The notes under the pieces were generated by a model, which searched no databases, was not told the origin of the DNA, and saw nothing but the letters and a program-made list of their open reading frames with translations. A DNA stretch of 32,191 bases from an uncultured Verrucomicrobiota bacterium (lineage in GTDB: Bacteria > Verrucomicrobiota > Verrucomicrobiia > Opitutales > Seribacteraceae). Positions within the stretch are counted from its first letter, which is position 1, and each line of letters begins with the position of its first letter. The DNA is taken from positions 1 to 32,191 of the forward strand of contig CACFTI010000028.1 in NCBI GenBank assembly GCA_902569115.1. The letters are read 5' to 3'. Positions 32,151 to 32,191 of this stretch are shown in pieces. The position numbers and the translations under genes are program-made.

Positions 32151-32191
32151 CTTTGAACTTTAGAATTTTAAGATCGAAGTAAAATATCAGA

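Noticed and set aside
1..32191. Mobile elements, prophage, CRISPR arrays or integration sites
   Set aside because: No transposase, integrase, terminal inverted repeats, spaced direct repeats or tRNA-side duplications were found; the tRNA-Val lies too near the edge to judge its 3' flank.

Overview
The window looks like chromosomal core DNA from a Gram-negative, free-living bacterium, most likely of the Verrucomicrobiota (Opitutae-like). The basis is inference from gene content: a fused GldF-GldG ABC transporter subunit followed by a DUF4340 protein, a DUF5069 protein, a pseudopilin with a GGHVLFSNGKVEF-type tail, RNase HII and RNase HIII side by side, and almost no Shine-Dalgarno sequences before start codons. 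Coding density is very high. I see no mobile element, CRISPR array, phage gene or broken gene; the only incomplete gene is the one cut by the left edge.

Layout. (1) 1-4932: envelope transporter part, a GldF/GldG fusion and a DUF4340 protein carrying a C-terminal parvulin domain, closed by a strong intrinsic terminator (4953-4988). (2) 5028-9294: an alpha-oxoamine synthase facing a three-gene minus-strand unit (ACP-dehydratase fusion, GT4 and GT2 glycosyltransferases), plausibly a lipid/glycan module. (3) 9369-11950: trpS and a membrane-anchored acidic coiled-coil protein. (4) 17371 down to 11947, minus strand: a tightly packed operon rnhC-rnhB-pdxJ-acpS-nnr-nucleotidyltransferase. (5) mutY, diverging from it. 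(6) Minus strand mpl and a DUF2007/zinc-ribbon protein. (7) 20390-27782, plus strand: purD, a low-molecular-weight phosphatase, glyA, a pseudopilin, an RNase R-type exonuclease, a DUF5069 protein and a dapF homologue. (8) A minus-strand methyltransferase, then plus-strand rplU-rpmA-yceH. (9) Minus-strand gmd-fcl for GDP-L-fucose, then tRNA-Val(GAC) with its own promoter.

How the genes connect. Mpl (recycling of meso-diaminopimelate tripeptide) and DapF both belong to peptidoglycan metabolism; AcpS would activate the ACP of the fusion protein; gmd-fcl and the two glycosyltransferases point to surface polysaccharide or glycolipid. PdxJ makes PLP, used by GlyA and the alpha-oxoamine synthase.

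The strongest oddity is the DapF homologue: both catalytic cysteines are serines (residues 72 and 220) while the substrate-binding motifs remain. Next are the DUF4340-parvulin fusion, the ACP-dehydratase fusion beside an alpha-oxoamine synthase and glycosyltransferases, the rnhB/rnhC tandem, and a non-ATG, hairpin-covered start of the RNase R gene.
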